This document shows positions 33,150 through 43,488 of a stretch of 64,000 bases of DNA, in pieces (the stretch's first letter is position 1; the number at the start of each line of letters is the position of its first letter). Position numbers and translations under genes: made by a program. Where the stretch lies: contig NZ_CAFK01000010.1 in assembly GCF_000239815.1 (NCBI RefSeq), positions 1 through 64,000 on the forward strand. Direction: 5' to 3'. The DNA is from Bradyrhizobium sp. STM 3843 (GTDB lineage Bacteria; Pseudomonadota; Alphaproteobacteria; Rhizobiales; Xanthobacteraceae). The notes under the pieces are model-generated. The model saw only the letters and a list, made by a program, of their open reading frames with translations. It was not told where the DNA came from and did not search any database.

Positions 33150-35624
33150 ATGAGTGCCGTCAAGAAGAAACCGTCCGCGAAAATCAATCACGATCTGTTC
33201 GAGGATATCCCTGTCCTCCAACGTAAGTGGCAGGCCGCGCTGAAGCCCGGCCAGGGGCTGCCGCGCTACGAAGATGTCATGCTCGGCAGTCTGGGACGCC
33301 TTGCCGATCACATCGCGGTCCTGAAGCGGGAGAACGGCGCGTTGGAAATTTCGCGCACCGGACGCTATGTGCAGCAATGGCTGCAGGACGAGCGCTGGGA
33401 CATCGCGGTCGAGATCGTATCGCCGGATTGCGCAACCGTGCTGCGCGAAGCCGCCAATTGCGCATTGTCGAAGCGGCATCCTTATCTTGCGACGTGCCAT
33501 TGCGTGCGCGACGGCATGGTGCGCACCTACGACGTGCTGGCGCTGCCGACCAGCTCGCGCTGGGGCGGCATCCTGATCGGGACCTATGTGAACGAGCGGT
33601 CCGCCCAGTACAATCTGCTCGATGCGATCTTCTCGACGACCGAGGACGGCGTGGTCTCGCTGGCCACCATCCGCGACGCAGCCGGTGCGCCTTGCGACTT
33701 CCAGATCGTCCATCACAATCAATCGGCCGCCAGGCATCTCAAGCTGCCATCGTCGCGCCTGCAATGGAGCCGCCTCAACGACGGCGGCAACATCCTGTGC
33801 GCGGAAGACGTCATGATGCGTCTGTTCGACGTGGTCTCGCGTGGTGGGCATGACCAGTTCGAAGTCGACAGCGATGAGCGCAATCTGCGGCTGGGCGCCC
33901 ATGCCTTTGGCGATATCGTCTCGCTGACCATTGCCGACGTGACGGCGCTGAAGCGCCGCGAAGCGTCGTTCCGCCTGCTGTTCGACGCCAATCCGGTGCC
34001 GATGTGCATCTTCGACAAGACGACCGCGGAAATCCTCAACGTCAACGACGCGGCTGTCCGGCATTACGGCTACAGCCGCGCGCAGTTTCTGCGCAGGACC
34101 ATCTGGCAACTCTGGCCGCCCGGCGAATGGGAGAGCCTGGACCAGGCCTTGGAGGACCTCGCCGAGACCGATCATTTTCAGCGCGACTGGCGCCACCTCA
34201 AGGCCGATGGCAGTGAGATCGAGGTCTTGACCTACGGCCGGCGGGTCACCTTCGACGGCCGTGACGGCTTTCTGGTCTCGATCGTCGACATCACCGAGCG
34301 TCGCAAGGCCGAGGCGCGCATTGCCTATATGGCGCACCATGACGGGCTCACCGGCCTGCCCAATCGCGAATTCTACCAGGAACGCCTCAAGCAGGCGCTG
34401 GAGCAGGGCGCCGCCGGCAACAAGCGCGTCGCGATCATGTGCGTCGACCTCGATCTGTTCAAGAACGTCAATGATTCGCTCGGTCACCCCATCGGCGATC
34501 GCCTGTTGCAGGCGGTCGCCAACCGGCTCAAGGAGCAGGCGCGCGGTGGCAATCTGGCGGCGCGGCTCGGTGGCGACGAGTTTGCGGTGATCTTGAACGA
34601 CGCCGGAACGTCCAGCAACATCAGCGAATTTGCCGCTGATCTGATCGAGGTCCTCAGCGCCCCCTACGAGATCGAGGACCAGGAGCTCGTGATCGGCGCC
34701 TCGATCGGGATCGCGGTGTCGCCGTATGACGGCTCGAGCAGCGAGCAACTGATGAAGAACGCCGACATGGCGCTGTACCGCGCCAAGCAGGATGGCGGCC
34801 GCGTGCACCGCTTCTTCGAAACGGATATGGATCGCCAGGCGCAAAAGCGCCGCGACCTCGAGCACGATCTGCGCCATGCGTTTGCCCATGGCGAATTCGA
34901 ACTGCACTATCAGCCGCTGGTGGACGTCGCATCCAACCGCATCAGCTGCTTCGAGTCGCTGTTGCGCTGGCGGCATCGCGAGAAAGGCATGATCTCGCCC
35001 GCCGATTTCGTTCCTGTCGCCGAGGATATCGGGCTGATCGTGCCGCTCGGGGAATGGGTGCTGCGCGAGGCCTGCAGCGTCGCCGCCAAATGGCCTGACG
35101 GAATCAAGGTTGCGGTCAATCTCTCCGCGGTGCAGTTCCGCAGCCGCAACCTGGTCCAGGTCGTGATGTCGGCGCTGGCGCAGTCCGGGCTCGCACCGAC
35201 CCGGCTCGAGCTCGAGATCACCGAATCGATCTTCCTGGCGGAGACCGAGGCCAATCTCGCGACCTTGCACCAGCTCCGGCAGCTTGGCGTCAGCATCTCG
35301 ATGGACGATTTCGGCACCGGCTATTCCAGCCTCAGCTATCTCCGCAGCTTCCCGTTCGACAAGATCAAGATCGACCGCTCCTTCGTGAAGGATCTCGCGC
35401 AGCGTTCGGACTGTGTCGCGATCGTGCGGGCGATCTCCGGGCTCGGCCGCAGCCTGAACATCACGACGACGGCCGAGGGCGTCGAAACCGTCGATCAACT
35501 CGACTGGCTGCGGGCGGAGGGTTGCAACCAGGTGCAGGGCTTTCTGTTCAGTGCCGCCAAGCCGGCGTCCGAAGTCGAAGAGCTTCTGGTCCGCTTCGGG
35601 GCGCGCGGCTCGAGGGCGGCGTAA
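33150..35624 (+). CDS. PAS-GGDEF-EAL protein (c-di-GMP turnover)
   Basis: 824 residues from the ATG at 33150, preceded by AGGA. The N-terminal 250 residues form one sensor-like region, then a PAS domain (FRLLFDANPVPMCIFDKTTAE) at about 270-390. The diguanylate cyclase domain carries LGGDEFAV at about 472. The EAL domain starts with ESLLRW near 600 (the signature reads ESL) and has DDFGTGYSSL near 718. With both an intact GGDEF and near-complete EAL motifs it may synthesise or degrade c-di-GMP; direction cannot be read. No membrane segment, so cytoplasmic. Confidence 0.95.
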   Translation: MSAVKKKPSAKINHDLFEDIPVLQRKWQAALKPGQGLPRYEDVMLGSLGRLADHIAVLKRENGALEISRTGRYVQQWLQDERWDIAVEIVSPDCATVLREAANCALSKRHPYLATCHCVRDGMVRTYDVLALPTSSRWGGILIGTYVNERSAQYNLLDAIFSTTEDGVVSLATIRDAAGAPCDFQIVHHNQSAARHLKLPSSRLQWSRLNDGGNILCAEDVMMRLFDVVSRGGHDQFEVDSDERNLRLGAHAFGDIVSLTIADVTALKRREASFRLLFDANPVPMCIFDKTTAEILNVNDAAVRHYGYSRAQFLRRTIWQLWPPGEWESLDQALEDLAETDHFQRDWRHLKADGSEIEVLTYGRRVTFDGRDGFLVSIVDITERRKAEARIAYMAHHDGLTGLPNREFYQERLKQALEQGAAGNKRVAIMCVDLDLFKNVNDSLGHPIGDRLLQAVANRLKEQARGGNLAARLGGDEFAVILNDAGTSSNISEFAADLIEVLSAPYEIEDQELVIGASIGIAVSPYDGSSSEQLMKNADMALYRAKQDGGRVHRFFETDMDRQAQKRRDLEHDLRHAFAHGEFELHYQPLVDVASNRISCFESLLRWRHREKGMISPADFVPVAEDIGLIVPLGEWVLREACSVAAKWPDGIKVAVNLSAVQFRSRNLVQVVMSALAQSGLAPTRLELEITESIFLAETEANLATLHQLRQLGVSISMDDFGTGYSSLSYLRSFPFDKIKIDRSFVKDLAQRSDCVAIVRAISGLGRSLNITTTAEGVETVDQLDWLRAEGCNQVQGFLFSAAKPASEVEELLVRFGARGSRAA

Positions 35625-35703
35625 CGGCGGCTGTCCGTGCGGCTTGCGGGTCACGTTGGGTTTCCCTGTCGAGGCATCGAACCGCCACTATTATTCTCGC
35701 CGT

Positions 35704-35803
35704 CTTCGCCCGCGAAGGCGGGCGATCCAGTATTCCACCGGCAGTGATGATGACCCGAAATGCCGCGGCGTACTGGATGCCCCGCCTTCGCGGGGCATGA
35801 CGG
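35704..35803. repeat. Palindromic intergenic repeat (Rhizobiales type)
   Basis: Two small hairpins (GCCCGCGAAGGCGGGC, 35709-35724; GCCCCGCCTTCGCGGGGC, about 35779-35797) sit in inverted order around a GATCCAGTA/TACTGGAT core, making a large imperfect palindrome. This structure matches the dispersed RPE-like palindromes that I recall from Bradyrhizobium intergenic regions; copy number cannot be tested here. Confidence 0.6.
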
Positions 35804-36586
35804 CGTAAAATGACGACATGTAGTTCAATTAAAGCACGCTCCAGCATCTCGCGGCACGTCGTGCCCGAGTGATGCGACCAGCATCTCCCTTTCGAAAATC
35901 GAGAGGGCGCAGGGAAGGCCGGGAGCTTGCCGCCCCCATGGCCCGCCTGCATCAAAGAAAGCAGGCGGCAGTCACCACAGGTTCGGCTGAGACATCCCGG
36001 CCCTCCCTGCGCGATAGTTTACGGCTTATACGCGCTCTCCTTGGGGACCGGCTTGATTGCCCCCACTGCGTGATGCGAAGCATCGTCGCGAGCGACAACG
36101 CGCGAGCGCGTTGCGCAGGACGCCAGCACCGGGGCGTCAGGACCACACGATTTCGCCGTCCGTGCCGGACCGCGCTCGTCAAGCGCAGCCTTCACGTCCA
36201 CCGCATCCCGCACTCCACGTATCGTGACGACGCGTACGCCCCTCTGCACGAGGCGGGATGGCGATAGATAAGCACGATTTCTGAAAAAACGAAAGAAGAT
36301 TCTTTGGCTGAGCGGGCAGCAGGAAGGCGTACCCGTTGAAATCGTTCCCGAACTTCGTGTTTTGGCACGATGGTCTCTTGCTCATTCTTCTATCGTTGGC
36401 GTAGCCCGCATCCCCTTCGTGCAAAGCGGTAACGAGATCGGCAGTCGCAGATTTGCCGCAAGGTCCGTATCTGGTATCTTGTCTCGTCGGAATGTGGACT
36501 GCCCGCCCCGGTTGCTTCCCAGAAAACACCGAATCAGGATCCTGAGAAGCGCTGCAGACTCGGCGCAGTGTTAGGAATGTCGACCG
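35804..36586. repeat. Long non-coding stretch, possible dispersed intergenic repeat
   Basis: About 780 bp of GC-rich, stem-loop-prone sequence with no credible gene. The 35930-36260 part has the look of a segment that recurs in Bradyrhizobium genomes (GGCTTATACGCGCTCTCC, then an inverted GACGCC/GGCGTC). The 36290-36550 part is more AT-rich and leads into the PBP1a gene, so it should hold its promoter. The repeat call rests on memory of similar sequence, not on a search. Confidence 0.35.
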
Positions 36587-39073
36587 ATGCGCCTGCTGAT
36601 GCGCTTTTTCAGTTTCTTCTTCGCGGCGGGCACTGTCGTGTTCCTGATCGGCGCGGCCGCCGTAGCCGGCCTGTTCTGGCACTTCTCGAAGGACCTGCCG
36701 GATTATTCGCAACTCCAGAATTACGAGCCGGCGGTGATGACCCGCGTGCACGCGGCCGACGGATCGCTTGTTGGCGAATATGCCCGGGAGCGCCGGCTTT
36801 ATCTGCCGATCCAGGCCGTGCCAAAGCTCGTGATCAACGCGTTCCTCGCAGCCGAAGACAAGAACTTTTACGAACATGGCGGCATCGACTTCTCCGGCAT
36901 GGCACGCGCAGCGCTGGCCTATGCGCAGCATTTCGGCTCGGACCGGCGTCCGCAGGGCGCGTCCACCATCACGCAGCAGGTCGCGAAGAACTTCCTCCTG
37001 ACGAACGAGGTGTCGTTCACCCGCAAGATCAAGGAAGCGCTGGTTGCGATGCGCATCGAGCGCGCTTATTCCAAGGACAAGATCCTGGAGCTCTATCTGA
37101 ACGAGATCTATCTGGGCTCGGGCGCCTATGGCGTCGCCGCCGCCGCATTGGTCTATTTCGACAAGTCGGTCAACGAGCTCACGGTCGCCGAGGCGTCTTA
37201 TCTGGCCGCGCTGCCCAAGATGCCCGGCAGCCTGCATCCGATCCGCAATCATGATCGCGCGATCGAGCGGCGCAATTACGTGGTCGACCGGCTGTTTGAA
37301 AATAGCTGGATCAACAAGGCCGATGCCGACGCGGCGCGCAGGGAGCCGATCACGATCAGCACTCACGCTGGGAGCGCGCACACCTTCGCGGGTGAGTTTT
37401 TTGCCGAGGAAACACGACGCGATTTGTTTGACCGTTACGGCGAGAAGAAGCTTTATGAGGGTGGGCTATCGGTGCACACCACGCTCGATCCGAAGATCCA
37501 GGTCATGGCGCGTAAGACCATGGTGGCGGGCCTGGTGCGCTACGACGAGGAGCAAGGCTATCGCGGACCGGTCAGCAAGCTCGATATCTCCGGTGACTGG
37601 GGCGTGAAGCTCGCCGAGATCAAATCGCTTTCGGACATCTCGCCGTGGCGGCTGGCAGTGGTGCTGGAGACGAGCGGCCAGTCGGCGCGAATCGGCTTCC
37701 AACCGGGCCGCGAGCTTGGCGCGCTCAGCAAGGAGCGGCAGACCGGGTTGATCTCGCTTGAGGGCGTCAAATGGGCCAGGGCGGCTTCCGGACCTGGGCG
37801 CGGCCGGACGCCGAGCTCGGTCGCGCAGGTGCTGCAGCCGGGCGACGTGATCTATGTCGATCCGCTCTACAAAGAGGGCCGCCCGGTCGAAGGCCAGTAC
37901 CGGCTGGAGCAGTTGCCTGAAGTTTCCGGCGCCATGGTGGTCATGGAGCCTAACACCGGACGCGTGGTGGCGATGGTCGGCGGCTTCTCTTTCGATCAAA
38001 GTCAGTTCAATCGCGCCACGCAAGCCTATCGGCAGCCCGGTTCGACCTTCAAGCCGATTGTCTATTCTGCCGCGCTCGACAACGGCTATACGCCGTCCAG
38101 CATGATGGTCGATGCTCCCATTGAAGTCGACCAGGGTGAAGGAGGCGATGTCTGGCGTCCTGACGACTTCTCGAACGGCAAATATCTCGGACCGACCACG
38201 CTTCGAAATGCGCTGCGGCTGTCGCTGAACACGGTGACGGTGCGCCTGGCGCAGGATATCGGCATGCCCCTGATTTCCGAATACGCCAAGCGGTTCGGCA
38301 TCTATGACGAGGTTCCCAACTATCTGTCCTACTCGCTCGGCACCGGCGAGACCACTGTCATGCGAATGGTCACGGCGTACTCGATGATCGCCAACGGCGG
38401 CCGCCGTGTTAAGCCGACTCTGATCGATCGCATCCAGGATCGCTACGGTCACACCATATTCAGGCACGACGCCCGCGAATGCCGCGGTTGCGAGGCACCT
38501 GAGGGGTGGCACAATCAGGCCGAGCCGCAGCTCGTCGATCGTCGTGAGCAGGTGCTGGACACCATGACGACCTATCAGATCACCGAACTGATGGAAGGGG
38601 TCGTCCAGGGCGGCACCGCGATTGCCCTCAAGGAGGTCGGCAAGCCGATTGCCGGGAAGACCGGAACGACCAACGAGGCCAAGGATGTCTGGTTCGTCGG
38701 GTTCTCGCCGGATCTCGTCATCGGTCTGTATGTCGGCTACGACAAGCCACGCAGTCTTGGCAGAACAGCGCAGGCCGCGCGTATCACAGCGCCGATTGCC
38801 CGCGACTTCATGAAGCTGGCGCTGATCGACAAGCCAGCGACACCATTCAAAATCCCCGCCGGCATCAAGCTGGTCCGCGTCGATGCCAGGACCGGCATGC
38901 GCGCCGTCCCAGGCCAGGCTGGCGCCATCCTCGAACCCTTCAAACCTGGCACAGCGCCGCCGGACAGCTTCTCGACAATGAGCGAAGCCGATCCCGACCG
39001 CGCACTTGTTCCACAGGGCACTGCGCTGGACACCGGCGCGGTCATGCGGCCAGGGACCGGCGGCCTTTACTAA
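36587..39073 (+). CDS. mrcA: Penicillin-binding protein 1A (bifunctional peptidoglycan synthase)
   Basis: 828 residues, normal for class A PBPs. A membrane anchor (FFSFFFAAGTVVFLIGAAAVAGLF) is followed by the transglycosylase with Glu90 in EDKNFYEHGG and STITQQVAKNFLL. The transpeptidase has Ser486 in GSTFKP (SxxK), SLNTV (SxN) and KTGTT near residue 690. An oligonucleotide-like insert between the domains is the OB region. Two cysteines (ECRGCE) lie in the transpeptidase. It polymerises and cross-links peptidoglycan in the periplasm. Confidence 0.96.
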   Translation: MRLLMRFFSFFFAAGTVVFLIGAAAVAGLFWHFSKDLPDYSQLQNYEPAVMTRVHAADGSLVGEYARERRLYLPIQAVPKLVINAFLAAEDKNFYEHGGIDFSGMARAALAYAQHFGSDRRPQGASTITQQVAKNFLLTNEVSFTRKIKEALVAMRIERAYSKDKILELYLNEIYLGSGAYGVAAAALVYFDKSVNELTVAEASYLAALPKMPGSLHPIRNHDRAIERRNYVVDRLFENSWINKADADAARREPITISTHAGSAHTFAGEFFAEETRRDLFDRYGEKKLYEGGLSVHTTLDPKIQVMARKTMVAGLVRYDEEQGYRGPVSKLDISGDWGVKLAEIKSLSDISPWRLAVVLETSGQSARIGFQPGRELGALSKERQTGLISLEGVKWARAASGPGRGRTPSSVAQVLQPGDVIYVDPLYKEGRPVEGQYRLEQLPEVSGAMVVMEPNTGRVVAMVGGFSFDQSQFNRATQAYRQPGSTFKPIVYSAALDNGYTPSSMMVDAPIEVDQGEGGDVWRPDDFSNGKYLGPTTLRNALRLSLNTVTVRLAQDIGMPLISEYAKRFGIYDEVPNYLSYSLGTGETTVMRMVTAYSMIANGGRRVKPTLIDRIQDRYGHTIFRHDARECRGCEAPEGWHNQAEPQLVDRREQVLDTMTTYQITELMEGVVQGGTAIALKEVGKPIAGKTGTTNEAKDVWFVGFSPDLVIGLYVGYDKPRSLGRTAQAARITAPIARDFMKLALIDKPATPFKIPAGIKLVRVDARTGMRAVPGQAGAILEPFKPGTAPPDSFSTMSEADPDRALVPQGTALDTGAVMRPGTGGLY

Positions 39074-39171
39074 CGCGCGGCCACAGCGAAGCGCTGGCGG
39101 ATAGCTGCTCCCCAGCGTAGTCTACCGAGATCGGCCCTGGAGAGGCCGAGTGTTCAATGGAGGATGCCCAA

Positions 39172-40341
39172 ATGCCGGCTCGCCGTGCCGTGGGACTGTT
39201 ATCTGCAGCTGCGATCCTGCTCAGCGCCAATCTGAGCGCCGGGCAGGCCAAGCCACTCATGATCGTCGGCCTGGACGAAAAATTGCTGTGGGACGACGGC
39301 GGGAAGCCGATCCTGTTCCCGCCGGGCAAGGATCAGGTCCTGATCGTCGATCTCGCAGACCCTGAAAGCCCGAAGATCGTCGCGTCCCTGTCGCTCAAGA
39401 ACTCCGTGGTCGGGCCGCCGGTGAACGTGGCGATCGATCCGAGCGGGACAATCGCGCTGGTGGCTGATTCCGTCGATGTCGTGAAAGACGGTGACGCGCT
39501 CAAGCAGGTGCCTGACAACAAGATCTATGTGCTCGATCTCGCGGCCAGCCCACCCAAGCTTGCGGCTACGCTGACCGGTGGCAAACAACCTTCCGGCCTG
39601 AGCTTCAGTCCGGACGGCAAGATGGCGCTGGTTGCCAATCGCGGTGACAATTCGATCAGTGTGCTTGCGGTCAATGGCACCGACGTCAAGATTGTCGACA
39701 CGGTCGCCATGCCGGACAGCGTCTCGCATGTAGCGTTCGCGCCGGACGGCAAGCGCGCGCTTGCCGCTCGCTTCCCTGCTCACAAGATCTCGATCCTGGA
39801 TGTCGCCGGTGACAAGGTGTCCTACAGCAAGATCGATCTTCCGGCCGGGCAATGGCCTTACAATGTCGCGGTCGCGCCGAGTGGGAAGATTGCGCTCACC
39901 TCCGACAACGGCAATGCAGGCGCCTCGGACGGGAGCGTCGACACCACAAGCGTCATCGATCTCGAAGCCAATCCGCCGCGCATCATCGATCGCGTGGTCG
40001 TCGGTGACGGACCGGAAGGGCTCGCCATCAGTCCGACCGGGGATATTGCCGCATCTGTTATCCTCCGCGGCTCCAACCAAAAGAACGCCTACTTCTATGA
40101 AAAAAACGGAAGCATCACGGTTCTGAAAATCGACGGCAAGACCGTCAGCAAGACCCAGGATGTCGAGGTCGGTGGATTGCCCGAGGCTGCGGCGTTCACG
40201 CCCGACGGCAAATATCTCCTGGTCGGCAACTACCTGACCCAGGATTTTTCGATCCTGAAGGTCGAGGGCGGCAAGGTCGTGGACACCGGCAAGCGCTTTC
40301 AGGTGCCGGGGCACCCGGCGTCGGCCAGGATGGGGCCGTAG
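39172..40341 (+). CDS. Exported YVTN-type beta-propeller protein
   Basis: 389 residues from the ATG at 39172, which follows GGAGG eight bases upstream. A signal peptide (VGLLSAAAILLSANLSAGQA) precedes a seven-bladed WD/YVTN-type propeller with repeats such as PSGLSFSPDGKMALVANRGDN and GLPEAAAFTPDGKYLLVGN. Related proteins include lactonases and PQQ-associated propellers. The last 125 bp are duplicated at 44758-44883. It stands alone between PBP1a and the accessory block. Confidence 0.88.
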   Translation: MPARRAVGLLSAAAILLSANLSAGQAKPLMIVGLDEKLLWDDGGKPILFPPGKDQVLIVDLADPESPKIVASLSLKNSVVGPPVNVAIDPSGTIALVADSVDVVKDGDALKQVPDNKIYVLDLAASPPKLAATLTGGKQPSGLSFSPDGKMALVANRGDNSISVLAVNGTDVKIVDTVAMPDSVSHVAFAPDGKRALAARFPAHKISILDVAGDKVSYSKIDLPAGQWPYNVAVAPSGKIALTSDNGNAGASDGSVDTTSVIDLEANPPRIIDRVVVGDGPEGLAISPTGDIAASVILRGSNQKNAYFYEKNGSITVLKIDGKTVSKTQDVEVGGLPEAAAFTPDGKYLLVGNYLTQDFSILKVEGGKVVDTGKRFQVPGHPASARMGP

Positions 40342-40347
40342 CGCGCG
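40223..40347. repeat. Direct repeat, copy A (3' end of the beta-propeller gene)
   Basis: 125 bp matching 44758-44883 with about 89% identity by hand alignment (9 substitutions and 5 indels). It brackets the block at 40348-44757. Confidence 0.85.
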
Positions 40348-40369
40348 CCACCAAATCCAGTGTGGCGCG
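40344..40369. terminator. Hairpin after the beta-propeller gene
   Basis: CGCGCCAC (40344-40351) pairs with GTGGCGCG (40362-40369) across a 10-base loop, directly after the stop, followed by TTTGAC. A weak terminator, as the T-run is short. Confidence 0.4.
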
Positions 40370-40550
40370 TTTGACATTCGCTTGAGCATATCTGCTGGTG
40401 ATCCCAGGCGAGTGTCAGTCGCAAAGCCACACTGGATGTTGCGTCATGTCAGCATCGTTCGGCTCCGATGTTCGCAGGTGAGCGCGCCGCCCGTCAGGCG
40501 TTGCTCGACCAATCTCCCGCCCTCCAAGTCAACTAGGGCGAGGTACTTCG

Positions 40551-41438
40551 CTAGCCGGCGCACTGCTTTCGAAATTCGGCGGGCGTCATGTTCATGAAAC
40601 GGCGGAAGATCCGGTTGAGATGGCTCTGATCGGCAAATCCACTCAGAAGCGCGATCTCCTTCAGCGGGAGCCGGTCCTGGCGCAAGTGATGACATGCGCG
40701 CGCGACCTTCCGGCCGAGCACGTAGGTATGCGGCCGCATTCCGTAATGGACATGGAATTTGCGTGCGAACTGCACCTGCGTGCAGTTGCAAATGTTGGCC
40801 AGTTCCTCGAGCGTGATATTCCTGGAAATATTCTGCTCGACATAATCTTCGATCAGTCGTGCATGCGTCGGTCGGAAGCGCCCCTGCGAACAGGGCATTT
40901 TGAACTCGACCGAGGCGTATTTTCGTAGGATGTGCACGCTGGCTTGGAGCGCCAGCGCATCATAGCAGAGTCGACCGCCCGGGCCTCCGTCCGCAACCTC
41001 CTGCACCATTCGCTCGCTGATCCAGGACAGGACCGAATCCTCGATGCGCAGCAGATCGTGGAGCTCGATCGATACAGCATCGCGGTCGAAGGCCTCGCTT
41101 GCGGTTCTCACCATCCAGGCCGGGGAGATGTACAAGTGGCTCACCTCAATATCGTGGCTCCAGCGCCAGTTCGACGCTTCCGCGCGGGTGAGCAGCGTCG
41201 TCGCGCCGCGTCCCACCTGATCCTGCTTCCAGGCGCCCGTTACACGACGGTTCATCGAGGTCGTGCCGACGCGATAGGAGACGATCAGGAAGTTCTCGGA
41301 CGGTGGTACCCAGATGTCTGATGGTGCATAGCGGAAGACGCGTAGCCGAAGCTCGGGCTTTCCGACCGCCATACTATCGAGCATCAACTCGCCGGGAGCG
41401 TAATGTGGCAGCTCCTCGACCGTAATAAGTTGGCCCAT
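40551..41438 (-). CDS. AraC-family transcriptional regulator (accessory block)
   Basis: 295 residues from the ATG at 41438, chosen because GAGG lies eight bases upstream; the long upstream frame reads unlike a protein. The C-terminal AraC domain has both HTHs: ITLEELANICNCTQVQFARKF and LKEIALLSGFADQSHLNRIF. The N-terminal domain is not a recognised cupin. It is divergent from the monooxygenase gene and is presumably its activator. Confidence 0.9.
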   Translation of the reverse strand: MGQLITVEELPHYAPGELMLDSMAVGKPELRLRVFRYAPSDIWVPPSENFLIVSYRVGTTSMNRRVTGAWKQDQVGRGATTLLTRAEASNWRWSHDIEVSHLYISPAWMVRTASEAFDRDAVSIELHDLLRIEDSVLSWISERMVQEVADGGPGGRLCYDALALQASVHILRKYASVEFKMPCSQGRFRPTHARLIEDYVEQNISRNITLEELANICNCTQVQFARKFHVHYGMRPHTYVLGRKVARACHHLRQDRLPLKEIALLSGFADQSHLNRIFRRFMNMTPAEFRKQCAG

Positions 41439-41793
41439 CGCGTGAGCCTCCCTCCCCGGAGTGCTGGGCGCGGTTGACCGCTCCTGCTTCTCATTGGCCT
41501 GATGGCGTCGGGCAGTATACGCCGGCTTTGGCTGCCGCCAAGCGAGATCGAGCAGCGCCGCTCTCGCTCGCCAGGTCGAGCTCCGTTCAAAGGATTGTTG
41601 GTTTCGTTCAAGCCTGAGCCGACCGCACTTCCTAGGCTCCTCCATCCCGAACGGTGGGGGAAGGTCGAACGACCAGCAGGACGCCCAACGCAATCCGGTC
41701 CACTCCGGGAACGACAACGCCGAGCTACCAAGTCCTGCGACGAACCGGACGGGAACGCGGCGCGCACTGAAAAAACGCTCCAGGAGGACGCAA
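41439..41793. promoter_or_regulatory. Divergent promoter region of the AraC and monooxygenase genes
   Basis: About 355 bp. CGTTCAA occurs twice, at 41584-41590 and 41605-41611, 21 bp apart (two helical turns), typical spacing for AraC/XylS half-sites. No other clear element is seen. Confidence 0.4.
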
Positions 41794-43434
41794 ATGACAG
41801 AAGCCGTGACCAAATCCAATGGGCACAACGGTACACATGTGACGGCAAAGCTCGATGCCGTCGTCGTCGGAGCCGGGGTCGCCGGACTCTATCAGCTCTA
41901 TCGTCTGCGCGAGCAAGGTTTGACGGTCAGAGCCTTCGACGCTGCGTCAGGCGTCGGCGGCACCTGGTACTGGAACCGCTATCCCGGCGCGAGATTCGAT
42001 TCAGAAAGCTACATCTACCAATATCTGTTTTCGGAAGAGCTCTACAAAGGATGGAGCTGGAGCGAAAGATTCCCGGGCCAGCCGGAGATTGAGCGCTGGC
42101 TCAACTACGTGGCCGATCGCCTGGATCTGCGCAAGGACATCCAGTTCGGCACCGCTATCGTGAGCGCCCACTTCGATGATGCAACGCAGCGGTGGCGGGT
42201 GACCACCGATCAGGGCGACGGCGTCGATACCCAGTTCATCATCACCTGTTGTGGCATGCTCTCCGCGCCTCACGTGTCGTTTCCCGGGCAGGACACCTTC
42301 GGTGGCCAGGTGTTTCACACGGCGCGGTGGCCGGCACAGCCGGTCGACTTCGCGGGCAAACGTGTCGGCATTGTCGGCAACGGCGCAACCGGCATCCAGG
42401 TCATTCAGACGATCGCGAGCGAAGTCGGCCACCTCAAGGTGTTCATGCGCACGCCGCAATACATCATCCCGATGAAGAATCCCAAATACGGCGCGGCCGA
42501 TGCGGAAGCCTACAAATCGAAGTTCAAGCATTTCGTGGAGCGCTTGCCACACACTTTCACCGGGTTCGAGTACGATTTCGAGCACGCCTGGGCGGCGCTG
42601 ACGGCCGAGAAGCGCCGTGAGGTGCTCGAGGATTGCTGGAACGATGGTTCCCTGAAGCTGTGGATCTCGTCCTTTGCCGAGCTGTTCTTCGACGACGCGG
42701 TCAATGGCGAGATCTCCGAGTTCGTGCGCGAGAAGATGCGCGAGCGGCTGAAGGATCCGAAGCTGTGCGATCTGTTGATCCCGCAAGACTATGGCTTCGG
42801 AACGCATCGGGTGCCGCTGGAGCAGAACTTCCTCGAGGCGTTCCACCGTCCGAACGTTGAGATCGTCGAGGTCAAGACCAATCCGATCGAGTGTGTCACG
42901 CGCGAGGGGATCCAACTGGCCGATGGCACGGTCCACGAACTTGACATCATCATCCTCGCGACCGGCTTCGATGCCGGATCCGGCGCCCTGATGCGGATCG
43001 ACATCAGGGGGCGCGGCGGGCGCTCGCTGAAGGACGAGTGGAGCAGGGACATCCGCACCACGATGGGACTGCAGATCCACGGCTACCCCAATCTGTTTAC
43101 GACCGCCGTGCCGCTGGCGCCATCGGCAGCGCTGTGCAACATGACAACCTGCCTTCAGCAGCAGGTCGAATGGATCGACGATTGCATCAGATATGTTCGC
43201 GCGAACAGTCTCGCTGCGGTCGAGCCGACCAAGGAGACGCAGGATGCCTGGGTCGCCCATCACGATGAGATTGCGAATGCGACGCTGATCGCGAAGACGA
43301 ACTCCTGGTACCTAGGCTCGAACGTCAAAGGCAAGCCTCGCCGCGTGCTGTCCTATTGCGGCGGCGTCGGCGCCTATCGCCAGAAATGCGATGAGGTCGC
43401 AGCGAGCGGCTACCAGGGTTTTGCCATGCGCTGA
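41794..43434 (+). CDS. Baeyer-Villiger-type flavin monooxygenase
   Basis: 546 residues. The FAD motif GAGVAGLYQLYRLREQG is followed by ASGVGGTWYWNRYPGARFDSES, typical of cyclohexanone/phenylacetone monooxygenases. The Baeyer-Villiger fingerprint is FGGQVFHTARWP, and the NADPH motif is GIVGNGATGIQVIQ. An RBS-like CAGGAGG precedes the start. The enzyme inserts one oxygen next to a ketone carbonyl to give an ester or lactone. The next gene encodes a serine esterase-like enzyme, fitting the next step. Confidence 0.94.
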   Translation: MTEAVTKSNGHNGTHVTAKLDAVVVGAGVAGLYQLYRLREQGLTVRAFDAASGVGGTWYWNRYPGARFDSESYIYQYLFSEELYKGWSWSERFPGQPEIERWLNYVADRLDLRKDIQFGTAIVSAHFDDATQRWRVTTDQGDGVDTQFIITCCGMLSAPHVSFPGQDTFGGQVFHTARWPAQPVDFAGKRVGIVGNGATGIQVIQTIASEVGHLKVFMRTPQYIIPMKNPKYGAADAEAYKSKFKHFVERLPHTFTGFEYDFEHAWAALTAEKRREVLEDCWNDGSLKLWISSFAELFFDDAVNGEISEFVREKMRERLKDPKLCDLLIPQDYGFGTHRVPLEQNFLEAFHRPNVEIVEVKTNPIECVTREGIQLADGTVHELDIIILATGFDAGSGALMRIDIRGRGGRSLKDEWSRDIRTTMGLQIHGYPNLFTTAVPLAPSAALCNMTTCLQQQVEWIDDCIRYVRANSLAAVEPTKETQDAWVAHHDEIANATLIAKTNSWYLGSNVKGKPRRVLSYCGGVGAYRQKCDEVAASGYQGFAMR

Positions 43435-43488
43435 ACCATGCGACAGAGCCCAATCAAAGCACAACATAATAAGCATCGGAGGAAGCAC

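Noticed and set aside
32943..35654. Long minus-strand ORF of 903 codons over the GGDEF-EAL gene
   Set aside because: Antisense shadow of a gene with intact GGDEF and EAL motifs; high GC at third positions keeps the opposite frame open.
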